Made by a program: the position numbers and the translations under genes. DNA of 6,707 bases, from positions 1-6,707 of the forward strand of contig JAFTUB010000090.1 in the NCBI GenBank assembly GCA_017466495.1, read 5' to 3'. Under the pieces are notes generated by a model that saw only the letters and a list, made by a program, of their open reading frames with translations, was not told where the DNA came from and did not search any database. This document shows, in pieces, positions 1 to 5,311 of this stretch. Position 1 is the stretch's first letter; every line of letters begins with the position of its first letter. Origin of the DNA: Clostridia bacterium. GTDB lineage: Bacteria > Bacillota > Clostridia > Oscillospirales > CAG-272.

Positions 1-1
1 C

Positions 2-595
2 CCCGTGGTTATCATGGAACCTCTGCGTGGCGGAAAGCTGGTCAACCGCCTGCCCGAGGAAGCACTGAAAATTTTCTCAGATTATAAAATAAAGCATACC
101 CCCGCCCAGTGGGCATTCCGATGGTTGTGGAACCAGCCCGAGGTGACCTGCGTTCTGTCGGGGATGAACACCATGGAAACGGTGCAGGACAACATCGAAA
201 CGGCCTCCACCGTGGAGGTGGGGGAGCTGGGGGAGGCCGAGGAGGCCATGCTCCGTGACGTGGCGGCGGCCATCAACGCCAACATGAAGGTGGGCTGTAC
301 CGGCTGCGGCTACTGTATGCCCTGCCCCCGGAATGTGGACATTCCCGGCACCTTCGCCGCCTACAACCGCCGTTTCGCCGAGGGCAAGCTGTGGGGGCTG
401 GTGGACTACGCCATCTGCACCGCCATGCGGCAAACCTCCACCGCTGCCTCCAACTGCATCGGCTGCGGCAAGTGCGAGGCCCATTGCCCTCAGCAGATCC
501 CTATCCGCGCCGCCCTCAAGGAAGCCGCCGATACCTTCGAGGGGCCGCTGTACCGCACTGCGCGGTGGGTGGTGGAGAAGTTTAAGCTGTTTTGA
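2..595 (+). CDS. Aldo/keto reductase with C-terminal 2[4Fe-4S] ferredoxin domain (5' end outside the window)
   Basis: Only the last 198 or so codons are present; the frame is open to the left edge, so the GTG at 5 is an internal Val. The segment starting PVVIMEPLRGGKL and the later region around TCVLSGMNTMETVQDN are typical of the end of an AKR (beta/alpha)8 barrel. Numbering from the GTG, Cys98, 101, 104 and 107 form CTGCGYCMPCP, and Cys151, 154, 157 and 161 form CIGCGKCEAHCP. This spacing fits a bacterial 2[4Fe-4S] ferredoxin, with the last Cys of each motif probably completing the other cluster. Such fusions are known in anaerobes as ferredoxin-linked oxidoreductases, usually cytoplasmic; the substrate cannot be told. 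The catalytic Asp-Tyr-Lys-His residues would lie upstream of the window. The gene converges on the radical SAM gene, and its last codons run straight into an intergenic repeat. Confidence 0.88.
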   Translation, partial: PVVIMEPLRGGKLVNRLPEEALKIFSDYKIKHTPAQWAFRWLWNQPEVTCVLSGMNTMETVQDNIETASTVEVGELGEAEEAMLRDVAAAINANMKVGCTGCGYCMPCPRNVDIPGTFAAYNRRFAEGKLWGLVDYAICTAMRQTSTAASNCIGCGKCEAHCPQQIPIRAALKEAADTFEGPLYRTARWVVEKFKLF

Positions 596-596
596 G

Positions 597-672
597 GCGG
601 GGCTCTGCCCCGCGCCCCGCTGGGGAGCCTTTTGTAAAAGGCTCCCCAGGCCCCGCGAAAACTTGCAAACAC
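597..672 (+). repeat. Intergenic palindromic repeat, copy A-forward
   Basis: This copy begins one base after the reductase stop codon. A head hairpin (597-613, 7-bp stem GCGGGGC, loop TCT) is followed by an 8-nt C-rich spacer (612-619, sharing its first two bases with the stem) and a perfect 14-bp hairpin (620-633 with 636-649, loop GT). The tail is ACTTGC-like. There is no T-tract after either stem, so neither is a canonical intrinsic terminator, although no other terminator is visible for the reductase. It faces copy A-reverse tail to tail. Confidence 0.8.
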
Positions 673-740
673 GAGGGCGTTTTTGAAAGTTTTTGCGGAG
701 GGGTTTGGGGAGGAGCTTTTTTCAAAAAGCTCCTCCCCAA
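673..740 (-). repeat. Intergenic palindromic repeat, copy A-reverse
   Basis: Read on the minus strand, a perfect 17-bp stem (705-721 with 724-740, loop of two bases) begins one base after the stop codon of the radical SAM gene. It is followed by ACCCCTCCGCAAAAACTTTC, the family tail. The GGGGC head hairpin found in the other oriented copies is missing here, and the element abuts the coding region directly. It probably forms the 3' end of the radical SAM transcript. Confidence 0.8.
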
Positions 741-741
741 T

Positions 742-1632
742 TTACACCAAATCCCACACGGGAACAAAGCTCTCGTCGGCCGAGTCGGCGTCCTGCATAT
801 AGCCGGTGAAGGGCTGGGCGGCGGCGAGGGCAGTGCTGTACTCAAAGGAAGTGAGCCGCCGGTTCAGGGGTGGCGGCAGGGGAAATGCCGCGGGGGGCGT
901 GTACTGGCGCATGAGGGAGAGGCGGATCATGGCGGGATCCACCCGCTCGGCCAGAGCAGCCAGTGCGGCGGCCGAGTCGTGCCGTCCGCCGGGCAGGACA
1001 AGGTGCCGCACCATCACCCCGCGCCGGAGCATCCCCTCGCTGTCGAAGACGGGTGCGCCGGTCTGCGCGGCCATGGCGGCGATGGCATCCAGGGCCCGGG
1101 AGGGATAGTCGGCGGGTGCGCCCCGCCGCACCGCCGCCTCGGGGGTGCCGTATTTGAGATCGGGGAGCCAAACGTCAACGTAATCGGCCAGGGCGTTGAC
1201 TGTTTCGACGGCTTCATAGCCCCCGCAGTTGTAGACCACGGGGATATGCAGGTCGGCCTTTACCCGATCCAGGGCGGCGATAACGGTGGGCAGGTAGTGG
1301 GTCGCCGTCACCAGATTGATGTTGTGTGCGCCCCGGTCCCGGAGGTCCAGCATCAGGGCGGCAAGATCCGGGGCATCCACCGTCCGCCCGATGTCGGGGG
1401 CGCGGCTGATGCGGTGATTCTGGCAGAAGGGACAGCGCAGGGTGCAGCCGCAGAAGAAGATCGCCCCCGAGCCTCGGGTGCCGCTGATGGGAGGTTCTTC
1501 TCCGAAGTGCAGACCGGCCCGGGCAATGTGCGCCGTGGCGCCGGCACCGCAGAAGCCCCGCTCTCCTGCAGTGCGGTCGGCACCGCAGGCCCGGGGACAG
1601 AGGGTGCAGTGGGTGTAATCGCAGGTCAGCAT
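742..1632 (-). CDS. PflX-like radical SAM protein (COG1313 type), function unknown
   Basis: This 296-aa cytoplasmic protein has the radical SAM signature CTLRCPFC (Cys63, Cys67, Cys70; CX3CX2C), which binds the [4Fe-4S] cluster that cleaves S-adenosylmethionine. The N-terminal motif with Cys9, Cys12, Cys16 and Cys28 (CTLCPRACGADR, then GFCGAG), plus INLVTATHY, VVYNCGGYE, VDVWLPDLKYG and RHLVLPGG, is characteristic of the PflX/COG1313 family. That family is often named putative pyruvate formate-lyase activating enzyme, but its substrate is not established. No glycyl radical enzyme gene is nearby, so an activase role is not supported here. The ATG at 1632 is preceded by GGAGG (1638-1642), and an in-frame TAA lies six codons upstream, which fixes the start. 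It overlaps a 13-codon leader ORF and converges on the reductase. No convincing promoter was found. Confidence 0.85.
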   Translation of the reverse strand: MLTCDYTHCTLCPRACGADRTAGERGFCGAGATAHIARAGLHFGEEPPISGTRGSGAIFFCGCTLRCPFCQNHRISRAPDIGRTVDAPDLAALMLDLRDRGAHNINLVTATHYLPTVIAALDRVKADLHIPVVYNCGGYEAVETVNALADYVDVWLPDLKYGTPEAAVRRGAPADYPSRALDAIAAMAAQTGAPVFDSEGMLRRGVMVRHLVLPGGRHDSAAALAALAERVDPAMIRLSLMRQYTPPAAFPLPPPLNRRLTSFEYSTALAAAQPFTGYMQDADSADESFVPVWDLV

Positions 1633-1667
1633 ACGAACCTCCGTCGGTTAAGCGCAACAGTATTCAT
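1626..1667 (-). CDS. Possible 13-aa leader peptide overlapping the radical SAM start
   Basis: On the minus strand a perfect AGGAGG (1676-1681) lies 8 nt before an ATG (1665-1667). The reading frame gives MNTVALNRRRFVC and stops at TGA (1626-1628), overlapping the ATG of the radical SAM gene by 7 nt. The GGAGG that serves the downstream gene lies inside the small ORF, within its three consecutive Arg codons (CGA CGG AGG). This layout suggests translational coupling or a translated leader that controls access to the downstream start. The upstream site is a better match to the anti-Shine-Dalgarno sequence than the downstream one. With only 13 codons, chance remains possible and no homology can be claimed. 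Confidence 0.4.
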   Translation of the reverse strand: MNTVALNRRRFVC

Positions 1668-1711
1668 TCTCAATTCCTCCTGTGAAGCCATAGAACCCCC
1701 CGGCCCTGCCT

Positions 1712-1787
1712 GTTGAAAAGTTTTTACGGGGGTCCGGGGACGCTTTTTTCAAAAAGCGCCCCCGGCAGGGCGCAGGGGCAGCGCCCC
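1712..1787 (-). repeat. Intergenic palindromic repeat, copy B
   Basis: Read on the minus strand, just after the terminator of the mannitol-phosphate dehydrogenase gene, the head hairpin GGGGCGCTGCCCC (1775-1787) is followed by a 9-nt spacer. Then comes a 15-bp hairpin with one G-T pair (1734-1765, loop GA) and the tail ACCCCCGTAAAAACTTTTC. It is the only locus where I see no clear second inverted copy. The rest of the gap between the two minus-strand genes, roughly 1682-1711, is unremarkable C-rich sequence. Confidence 0.8.
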
Positions 1788-1789
1788 GC

Positions 1790-1831
1790 AAAAAAACCAA
1801 AGGGATGCCGCGCCGCCGGGCACAGCATCCC
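1790..1831 (-). terminator. Rho-independent terminator of the mannitol-phosphate dehydrogenase gene
   Basis: On the minus strand, 7 nt after the stop codon, a 13-bp stem (1802-1814 with 1819-1831, two G-T pairs, loop CGGC) is followed by TTTGGTTTTTTT. The T-tract runs directly into repeat copy B. It should separate this gene from the radical SAM gene downstream. Confidence 0.9.
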
Positions 1832-1838
1832 CCAAAAA

Positions 1839-3062
1839 TCAGTGCTCTACACGCTTCAGATCGCCCAGAACCGCCACGAACTCGGCAAAGGAAGCCTTCG
1901 CCCTGAAGAGATCGCAGAACTTCTCGATCATGGCCACGTCGGCGGGATCGGTGACCTCGCTGTACTTGGCCAGGGCGGCGGCAACGCCGTTCTCGCGGGT
2001 GAAGGTGGATATCTCCACAGCGGCCTCGTCGGAGGGCTCGTCATAGAGCAGGCCGGCAGCGATACCCACCGCGATGTGGGCGGGAACACCGCCGTGCTTG
2101 CGCACCAGCTTGAAGGAGCCCACCAGGCGGTCGTCGGACTTCAGCTTGCGTTTGGGATCGCGGCCGACGCGGGCAGCGGTGTCCTGCAGCAGCTTGTTCT
2201 CGAAGCGGACCATCAGATCCTCCACAAACTGCAGGGTGTCGTCGATGGGGGCACCGTGCTCCTTGGCCAGGGCGCGAGCCGACTCAAGGAGGGCGCGGGT
2301 GACGAAATACTTGATCTCGGCATCGGCGGCAGCCTCGTAGATGTAGTTGTAGCCCTTCTGATGTGCGCAGTAAGCCACCAGGGCGTGACCCATGTTATGA
2401 ATGAAGAGCTTGAGCTGAATGAAATACGTAAAGGGCGTGAAGGCAACCAGCCCATCCAGCTCGGGCAGGGGTGCGCCCACGGGACGGAAGCCGGCCAGGT
2501 CGCAGGGCAGCTGGCTGTAGGGCTCTACGCAGACGGCCAGGGCGTTCTGTGCCGCCAGCTCGGCGGGGGTGGGAGGAACCATGCGGCCGACGGACACGCA
2601 AACCAGGCCGATGTTCTTCTCCATGTAGTCCTGCGCCTCGGGAGCGAGGTGCTGCAGGATCAGGCCGCGGAGCACAGCATCCGAGCCGATGAGGTTCTCG
2701 CAGATGAGGATGTTGAGGGGCGCGGCACCTTCTGCCATGCGGCGCTCGATGGCCCGGGCAAGGAGGGGAGCCACAAAGGGGAGAACGTTCACACCCAGTG
2801 CGGTGGCCATGATGTCAGCGGAGGCGATGGCGGCGATGACGGCATCGTTGTCCCGGCCGTTGATGGCATCCACATTTTCCACCCACTCAGCCACATACTC
2901 GGTGCCCCGGGTGACAAAGATGGGGTAGCGGTGATCGGCGTTGATGGCATCCACCACAGCGGTGTTCACATCGATAAAGGTGGTGTGATAACCCGAGAGG
3001 AAGAATCGCTGGGCGATAAATCCGCGGCCGATGTTGCCCGCACCGTACATAATTGCATTCAT
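1839..3062 (-). CDS. mtlD: Mannitol-1-phosphate 5-dehydrogenase family protein
   Basis: This 407-aa protein belongs to the polyol-specific long-chain dehydrogenases, which lack zinc. The N-terminal Rossmann motif GAGNIGRGF (residues 7-15) and the acidic DVN at 31-33 fit NAD(H) binding. CENLIGSD (121-128) matches the conserved CEN segment of MtlD. In the C-terminal helical domain Lys218, Asn223 and His226 (KLFIHNMGH) have the K-x4-N-x2-H spacing of the family's catalytic residues, and RKLKSDDRLVG (305-315) is another family block. MtlD interconverts mannitol-1-phosphate and fructose-6-phosphate in the cytoplasm. The protein is slightly longer than the usual 380-390 aa. No mannitol PTS genes are nearby, so the exact sugar is inferred; a related polyol or hexuronate substrate is the main alternative. 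The ATG at 3062 has GAGG 9 nt upstream. It is monocistronic, with its own promoter and terminator. Confidence 0.82.
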   Translation of the reverse strand: MNAIMYGAGNIGRGFIAQRFFLSGYHTTFIDVNTAVVDAINADHRYPIFVTRGTEYVAEWVENVDAINGRDNDAVIAAIASADIMATALGVNVLPFVAPLLARAIERRMAEGAAPLNILICENLIGSDAVLRGLILQHLAPEAQDYMEKNIGLVCVSVGRMVPPTPAELAAQNALAVCVEPYSQLPCDLAGFRPVGAPLPELDGLVAFTPFTYFIQLKLFIHNMGHALVAYCAHQKGYNYIYEAAADAEIKYFVTRALLESARALAKEHGAPIDDTLQFVEDLMVRFENKLLQDTAARVGRDPKRKLKSDDRLVGSFKLVRKHGGVPAHIAVGIAAGLLYDEPSDEAAVEISTFTRENGVAAALAKYSEVTDPADVAMIEKFCDLFRAKASFAEFVAVLGDLKRVEH

Positions 3063-3091
3063 TTCAGCAGACCTCGATTCGTCAAGATTTT

Positions 3092-3111
3092 CCGCGGATG
3101 CACCTCCGCGG
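3092..3111 (-). promoter_or_regulatory. Hairpin in the 5' leader of the mtlD-like gene
   Basis: CCGCGGA and TCCGCGG form a 7-bp stem around a 6-nt loop. On the minus-strand transcript it falls at about +8 to +27, well ahead of the ribosome binding site at 3072-3075. It also reads as an inverted repeat in DNA, so it could be a repressor operator or an mRNA 5'-end stabiliser. No known riboswitch structure is recognisable. Confidence 0.4.
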
Positions 3112-3124
3112 GGATTTCGCCACC

Positions 3125-3153
3125 ATTATAGCAAATTCTGCCGTCGATTGCAA
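3125..3153 (-). promoter_or_regulatory. Sigma-A type promoter of the mtlD-like gene
   Basis: On the minus strand TTGCAA (3148-3153) is followed after 17 bp by a perfect TATAAT (3125-3130). A transcription start near 3118 would give a leader of about 55 nt. It is divergent from the tRNA promoter. Confidence 0.85.
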
Positions 3154-3202
3154 GGTGTACGGGCTAAATTTGCGGTTTTCGGCAAAAGATTTTCAAAAAT
3201 CG

Positions 3203-3253
3203 AAAATAATTTTTCAAAAATCCCTTGACAAAAAGGGCGGTATCTGCTATAAT
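3203..3253 (+). promoter_or_regulatory. Strong promoter of tRNA-Thr with an UP-like element
   Basis: TTGACA (3225-3230), a 17-bp spacer and TATAAT (3248-3253) match the consensus exactly. The A/T-rich block at 3203-3222 matches the bacterial UP-element consensus AAAWWTWTTTTNNNAAANNN with one mismatch. It ends at about -38, where the RNA polymerase alpha subunit binds. Transcription would start near 3260, leaving a 7-nt leader before the tRNA. This is what is expected for a highly expressed stable RNA gene. Confidence 0.88.
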
Positions 3254-3266
3254 ATGCGATGTTGAC

Positions 3267-3342
3267 GCTGCTATGGCTCAGTTGGTAGAGCACATCCTTG
3301 GTAAGGATGAGGTCATCAGTTCGACTCTGATTAGCAGCTCCA
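3267..3342 (+). tRNA. tRNA-Thr (anticodon GGT)
   Basis: A complete 76-nt cloverleaf is visible. The acceptor stem GCTGCTA pairs perfectly with TAGCAGC. The D-arm is GCTC-AGTTGGTA-GAGC and the anticodon arm CATCC-TTGGTAA-GGATG, giving anticodon GGT. The T-arm is ATCAG-TTCGACT-CTGAT. The discriminator base is T, and CCA is encoded at 3340-3342. It reads ACC and ACU threonine codons. It is a single-gene transcript with its own promoter and terminator. Confidence 0.96.
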
Positions 3343-3346
3343 GGAA

Positions 3347-3380
3347 AGCATCGGGTTTACCCGGTGCTTTTTCTGTTTTT
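3347..3380 (+). terminator. Rho-independent terminator of tRNA-Thr
   Basis: The stem AGCATCGGG (3347-3355) pairs with CCCGGTGCT (3360-3368), with one G-T pair and loop TTTA. It is followed by TTTTTCTGTTTTT. It starts 5 nt after the tRNA CCA. Apart from the loop it is almost identical to the terminator at 5204-5240, so it appears to belong to the repeat that follows. Confidence 0.92.
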
Positions 3381-3511
3381 CGGGGCGGGGCTCTGCCGGG
3401 GCTCCGCCCCGGACCCTGCCAAGGAAACTTTTTGAAAAAAGTTTCCTTGGATCCTTCAAAAACTTTTATCCCCGCTCTATGGGGAAATTTTTATAACTTT
3501 TTGCGCGAGGG
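3381..3511 (+). repeat. Intergenic palindromic repeat, copy C (forward copy plus truncated inverted copy)
   Basis: After the tRNA terminator, the head hairpin CCGGGGC-TCC-GCCCCGG (3396-3412) is preceded by a partial duplicate head (3386-3397). A perfect 15-bp hairpin follows (3419-3433 with 3436-3450, loop GA), then a tail with CAAAAACTTTTA. The right part carries a small TCCCC/GGGGA hairpin (about 3468-3486) and AACTTTTTGCGCGAGGG (3496-3512), which resembles the inverted tail of copy A-reverse but lacks its hairpin. No gene is evident between the tRNA and the lipoprotein promoter. Confidence 0.75.
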
Positions 3512-3540
3512 TTGACAGAGAGATACAGTAAATGTATACT
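3512..3540 (+). promoter_or_regulatory. Sigma-A type promoter of the lipoprotein gene
   Basis: TTGACA (3512-3517) and TATACT (3535-3540) are separated by 17 bp. A start near 3547 gives a leader of about 43 nt that contains the ribosome binding site. The -35 box starts exactly where the truncated inverted half of repeat C ends. Confidence 0.85.
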
Positions 3541-3589
3541 ATTATCGGCACCGTCTCCGAAATCAAGCCGTATAATGGAGGAAAATCAC

Positions 3590-5194
3590 ATGAAACCCAT
3601 CACAAGAATGATCTCAGCAATTCTTTTGGCACTCCTGCTCGTCTCCGCGCTGGTGGGATGCGGCGGGGACGGTACAGCACCCGGCGAAACAGAAGCCCCC
3701 AAGGACATGCAAACCGAACCCGTGGTGGATGAGAGTCTGCACGGCCTTCTGAAGAGCAGTGAAAGAATTGAGGCCGAAACGGAGATCATTGCCTACATTC
3801 CCCATCCCGACGAGGAGTGTACCGCCGAGCAGGGGGGATATACTGACGGGATCTATCATTATCAGTTCTTTGTCAAAAAGGATGAGGCCAGCGGAGAGAA
3901 GAACAACATCGTCCGCTTGGTGAAATATGACATGGAAAAGAAGGAAACGGTTGCGGTGAGCGATCGGCTTTTCCTCAACCACGCCAATGACCTGACCTAC
4001 AATCCCAAAACCGGGATGCTTGTGGCGGTACATTGTGCCTACGATGGGAGAATTCTTTCCATGATCTCTCCCGAAACCCTCGAGGTCACGGGCACCGTGA
4101 CTCTGGAGAGGGGCGTGCACAGCATTTCCTATAACGAGAGCCGGGATCAGTATGTGGTGGGGTTGAACGGCGGACAGAATTTTCAGATTCTTGATGCCAA
4201 TTTTGCTGCCATCAGCGCAGTCCACCAGGGCAGTTCCATCACCCGCACCTACACGACCCAGGGAATCAGCAGCGATGATGCGTATATCTACTTTTCATAC
4301 TACGAAGAAAACGTCATCACCGTCTTCGACTGGGACGGAAATTTTGTGTCGCTGATCTATTTGGACATCATGGGCGAGGAGCCAGAGAATGTCAGCGTTG
4401 TGGGGGACGAGATCTATGTGATCACCACGGCCGACGGCGGTGCTGCAGTCCGCCGGCTGGCGCTGAAAAAATTTGAAGGTTCCCCTCTGCGGGATAGGGA
4501 AAGCAGGCCCACACCTGCTGCCGACAGCGGCGCGTATCTCACCGATTTTATTTCTGCCGACAGAGTGCGCACTTACCTGCCTCTTGACGGCAGCGAAGCT
4601 GATGCCATGGGGCAGACGAAGACCTCGGCGCACAAGTGGGTGGAGTACCTCCCGGGCGTCTACGGGGAGGCTGCATCGGTTGCGGAGGGCTACATTTCGG
4701 TTCACGATTACGCCCCTGCCAATGCAAGTTTTACGGTATCGCTTTGGGTGCTGACCAAACGGGTGAGCGGTGACCCCGCTATTTTCTCCAATATGGACTG
4801 GGACAGCAGCAAAAATCCCGGATATATCCTTGCGCTCAAGCACAACTGCCTGCAGTTTTCCATGGGCAGCGAGGCCCGGTCGGCCAGTATGAAGGCCTAC
4901 TACCAACTCCCCTATGATTTCAACCAGGGCTGGATGCACATTCTCCTTTCGGTGGACCGCGAGGCTGGAACGGTGAGCGTCGCGTTTGATTTTGGCGAAT
5001 TGATCACGGTGGAGATTCCCGCCGCGCTGAAGGATGTGTCCCTTGACGCCTTTGATGTGCTCAACATCGGTCAGGACGGTACCGGGAAATATTCCGATGC
5101 TCTTCCCGCCGGCGTCGATGAAGTGATCATCTTCAACGGGGCGTTTACCGAAGCAGATGTTTCTGCCCTTGCCGGCTACTACGGCGCAAAATAA
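3590..5194 (+). CDS. Predicted lipoprotein with a propeller-like region and a C-terminal LamG-like domain
   Basis: The ATG at 3590 has GGAGG (3577-3581) 8 nt upstream; longer in-frame starts overlap the promoter. The 534-aa product begins with MKPITRM, a hydrophobic stretch (8-22) and the lipobox LVGC, so Cys24 should be lipidated and the protein anchored outside the membrane. A Gly/Thr/Glu-rich linker follows. Residues about 64-292 hold repeated beta-rich segments (NDLTYNPKTGMLVAV, HSISYNESRDQYVVG, VITVFDWDGNFVSL, NVSVVGDEIYVIT) like blades of an NHL/SMP-30-type beta-propeller, possibly an incomplete one. Residues about 328-534 look like a LamG/concanavalin-A jelly roll (FTVSLWV, GWMHILLSVD, DEVIIFNGAFTEADV). 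A role in binding glycans or surface polymers is a guess; no catalytic motif is visible. Its coding sequence appears less GC-rich than its neighbours. Confidence 0.78.
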   Translation: MKPITRMISAILLALLLVSALVGCGGDGTAPGETEAPKDMQTEPVVDESLHGLLKSSERIEAETEIIAYIPHPDEECTAEQGGYTDGIYHYQFFVKKDEASGEKNNIVRLVKYDMEKKETVAVSDRLFLNHANDLTYNPKTGMLVAVHCAYDGRILSMISPETLEVTGTVTLERGVHSISYNESRDQYVVGLNGGQNFQILDANFAAISAVHQGSSITRTYTTQGISSDDAYIYFSYYEENVITVFDWDGNFVSLIYLDIMGEEPENVSVVGDEIYVITTADGGAAVRRLALKKFEGSPLRDRESRPTPAADSGAYLTDFISADRVRTYLPLDGSEADAMGQTKTSAHKWVEYLPGVYGEAASVAEGYISVHDYAPANASFTVSLWVLTKRVSGDPAIFSNMDWDSSKNPGYILALKHNCLQFSMGSEARSASMKAYYQLPYDFNQGWMHILLSVDREAGTVSVAFDFGELITVEIPAALKDVSLDAFDVLNIGQDGTGKYSDALPAGVDEVIIFNGAFTEADVSALAGYYGAK

Positions 5195-5203
5195 TCAGAA
5201 TAG

Positions 5204-5240
5204 AAAAGCATCGGGAATACCCGGTGCTTTTTCTGTTTTT
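5204..5240 (+). terminator. Rho-independent terminator of the lipoprotein gene
   Basis: AGCATCGGG (5207-5215) pairs with CCCGGTGCT (5220-5228), loop AATA. Flanking A and T runs can extend the stem by three pairs. The T-tract is TTTTTCTGTTTTT. It lies 9 nt after the stop codon and duplicates the tRNA-Thr terminator except for loop bases. Confidence 0.92.
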
Positions 5241-5311
5241 CGGGGCTCCGCCCCTGACCCCGCCGGGGGAACTTTTTGAAAAAAGTTCCCCCGGACCCCT
5301 CAAAAACTTTC
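5241..5311 (+). repeat. Intergenic palindromic repeat, copy D-forward
   Basis: This is the cleanest copy. The head hairpin GGGGC-TCC-GCCCC (5242-5254) is followed by the 8-nt spacer TGACCCCG, a perfect 15-bp hairpin (5263-5277 with 5280-5294, loop GA) and the tail ACCCCTCAAAAACTTT. It follows the T-tract of the lipoprotein terminator with no gap. Confidence 0.85.

Noticed and set aside
596..741. Small hidden gene or structured regulatory RNA between the convergent genes
   Set aside because: No start with a ribosome binding site and no promoter were found. The whole gap is accounted for by two inverted repeat copies.
592..1716. 374-codon plus-strand frame antisense to the radical SAM gene
   Set aside because: It is a GC-rich shadow frame covering the repeats and ending in a repeat. 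The minus strand has the CX3CX2C motif and a proper start.
1713..3131. 472-codon plus-strand frame antisense to the mtlD-like gene
   Set aside because: It is longer than the real gene but mirrors its codons, has no ribosome binding site and runs through the repeat and promoter. Opposite it, the minus strand carries clear family motifs, a promoter and a terminator.
3154..3222. Direct repeats of TTTTCAAAAATC as a CRISPR-like or operator array
   Set aside because: There are only two copies in A/T-rich sequence just before the tRNA promoter. An UP element and bent DNA explain them better.
3267..3342. tRNA-Thr as an integration site for a mobile element
   Set aside because: No integrase, no repeated tRNA 3' segment and no phage or ICE genes are present in the window.
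3571..3576. TATAAT directly before the lipoprotein ribosome binding site as a -10 box
   Set aside because: There is no -35 at the right distance, and transcription would start after the ribosome binding site. The TTGACA-17-TATACT promoter upstream is far better.
3512..3589. Longer N-terminus for the lipoprotein from an upstream TTG
   Set aside because: That start overlaps the -35 box and would bury the signal peptide 26 residues in. The ATG at 3590 has a good ribosome binding site and gives a normal lipoprotein signal.
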